A stretch of DNA of 7,489 bases from Rickettsia typhi (GTDB taxonomy: Bacteria; Pseudomonadota; Alphaproteobacteria; Rickettsiales; UBA1997): positions 1 to 7,489 of the forward strand of contig CAMDRL010000062.1 in NCBI GenBank assembly GCA_945906835.1, read 5' to 3'. The stretch's first letter is position 1. Each line of letters opens with the position of its first letter. The position numbers and the translations under genes were made by a program. Positions 7,240-7,489 of this stretch are shown here, one piece after another. Below the pieces are notes generated by a model, which was not told the DNA's origin, ran no database searches, and was given only the letters and a program-made list of their open reading frames with translations.

Positions 7240-7260
7240 GTCGTAATTTGCAATGCCGAC
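7240..7260. repeat. Imperfect 21-bp palindrome at the edge of the GC-rich block
   Basis: GTCG (7240-7243) pairs with CGAC (7257-7260), followed inward by a 2x2 mismatch and a 3-bp ATT/AAT stem around TGC. It marks the point where GC content falls sharply. The short GTCG-type foot with a hairpin is reminiscent of REP-like elements, but one copy cannot show that. Its TTGCAA overlaps the candidate -35 box of the next gene. Confidence 0.4.
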
Positions 7261-7276
7261 TTATGTTCATTAAAAT
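7248..7276 (+). promoter_or_regulatory. Candidate sigma70-type promoter for the zinc-ribbon gene
   Basis: TTGCAA (7248-7253), a 17-bp spacer and TAAAAT (7271-7276) match the consensus at 4 of 6 and 5 of 6 positions with ideal spacing. Transcription would start near 7283 and give a leader of about 90 nt that includes the hairpin at 7316-7338. The -35 box lies inside the last palindrome of the upstream block, so that block may supply the promoter. Confidence 0.5.
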
Positions 7277-7315
7277 TATAAAAGTTAGAAAATTTAAAAT
7301 TCTAGCAAACAACAA

Positions 7316-7338
7316 GGTCTGGTTTGCAAAACCAGACC
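7316..7338 (+). promoter_or_regulatory. Perfect 10-bp hairpin in the leader of the zinc-ribbon gene
   Basis: GGTCTGGTTT (7316-7325), loop GCA, AAACCAGACC (7329-7338) form a strong stem 35 nt before the ATG at 7374. No T-tract follows on either strand, so a simple terminator is unlikely. An upstream GCAAAC (7305-7310) can pair with GTTTGC (7322-7327), which overlaps the hairpin, so two exclusive folds are possible. As DNA it would also be a good operator for a dimeric repressor. Its role is not known. Confidence 0.5.
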
Positions 7339-7373
7339 AGCATTAGGTTATCAGTTAAATAAATATCAAAAAT

Positions 7374-7489
7374 ATGTTTTGTCAAAAATGTGGGGGTAAA
7401 ATATCGGTAGGAGATGATTTTTGTAAATCTTGCGGCGTAGCAATTTCCACCAATGAAGAGATGGACAAAGGCAGTCATTCCAGCGCTTC
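7374..7489 (+). CDS. Zinc-ribbon protein, N-terminal part, runs off the right edge
   Basis: From the ATG at 7374 an open frame of 38 codons continues to the window edge. It begins MFCQKCGGKISVGDDFCKSCG, a four-cysteine zinc ribbon: C3-x2-C6, ten residues, C17-x2-C20, each pair followed by Gly. This is the classic N-terminal zinc-ribbon (zinc_ribbon_2-like, PF13240-type) module. In many bacteria it precedes a transmembrane segment and a domain of variable function, so the rest of the protein is needed to name it. Residues after the ribbon are polar (TNEEMDKGSHSS), like a linker. The start is fixed by the ribbon beginning at residue 3. There is no Shine-Dalgarno motif. The upstream promoter candidate and hairpin leader suggest transcription independent of secA. 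Confidence 0.65.
   Translation, partial: MFCQKCGGKISVGDDFCKSCGVAISTNEEMDKGSHSSA

Noticed and set aside
7091..7340. CRISPR-like array
   Set aside because: The repeats are inverted, differ from each other and have no regular spacer length; no direct repeat recurs.

Overview
The window looks like a chromosomal housekeeping segment from an AT-rich alphaproteobacterium. The murA and secA products carry alphaproteobacterial-type sequence: MurA has an extra N-terminal segment relative to E. coli and an ENRFMHV block, and SecA has an RNDP/NPETWG linker before a C-terminal SEC-C zinc motif. Codon use is strongly A/T-biased at third positions. Rickettsiales- or Holosporales-like bacteria, or another low-GC alphaproteobacterial lineage, would fit, but the sequence alone does not fix the order. 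The cell is expected to make peptidoglycan (MurA) and to use the general Sec pathway (SecA).

Layout. Positions 1-1074 are on the minus strand: a 10-TM EamA/DMT-family transporter followed after 3 nt by the start of an Mth938-like (DUF498) domain protein that runs off the left edge. Positions 1075-1159 are a short divergent promoter region with a perfect 12-bp palindrome. Positions 1160-7089 are on the plus strand and form a tightly packed run: pepA (M17 leucyl aminopeptidase), a small TRL-like lipoprotein, murA and secA. Gaps are 22, 13 and 45 nt with no terminator between them, so co-transcription is likely. A strong intrinsic terminator follows secA directly.

Positions 7090-7373 hold no convincing gene but are structurally the most unusual part of the window. 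About 170 bp at roughly 51% GC (hand count) is packed with consecutive inverted repeats, then GC drops abruptly to about 16% over the next 55 bp. This ends in a plausible promoter and a leader with a 10-bp hairpin, ahead of a gene that begins at 7374 with a CxxC...CxxC zinc ribbon and runs off the right edge.

Functionally the plus-strand cluster combines protein turnover (PepA), an envelope lipoprotein, the first committed step of peptidoglycan synthesis (MurA) and the preprotein export motor (SecA). All key catalytic residues checked in PepA, MurA and SecA are present. None of the seven start codons has a recognisable Shine-Dalgarno motif. I see no clear undescribed multi-gene system. The best leads are the palindrome-rich block after secA, the lack of Shine-Dalgarno motifs, a G7 tract abutting the MurA active-site cysteine codon, and the TRL-like lipoprotein placed between pepA and murA.
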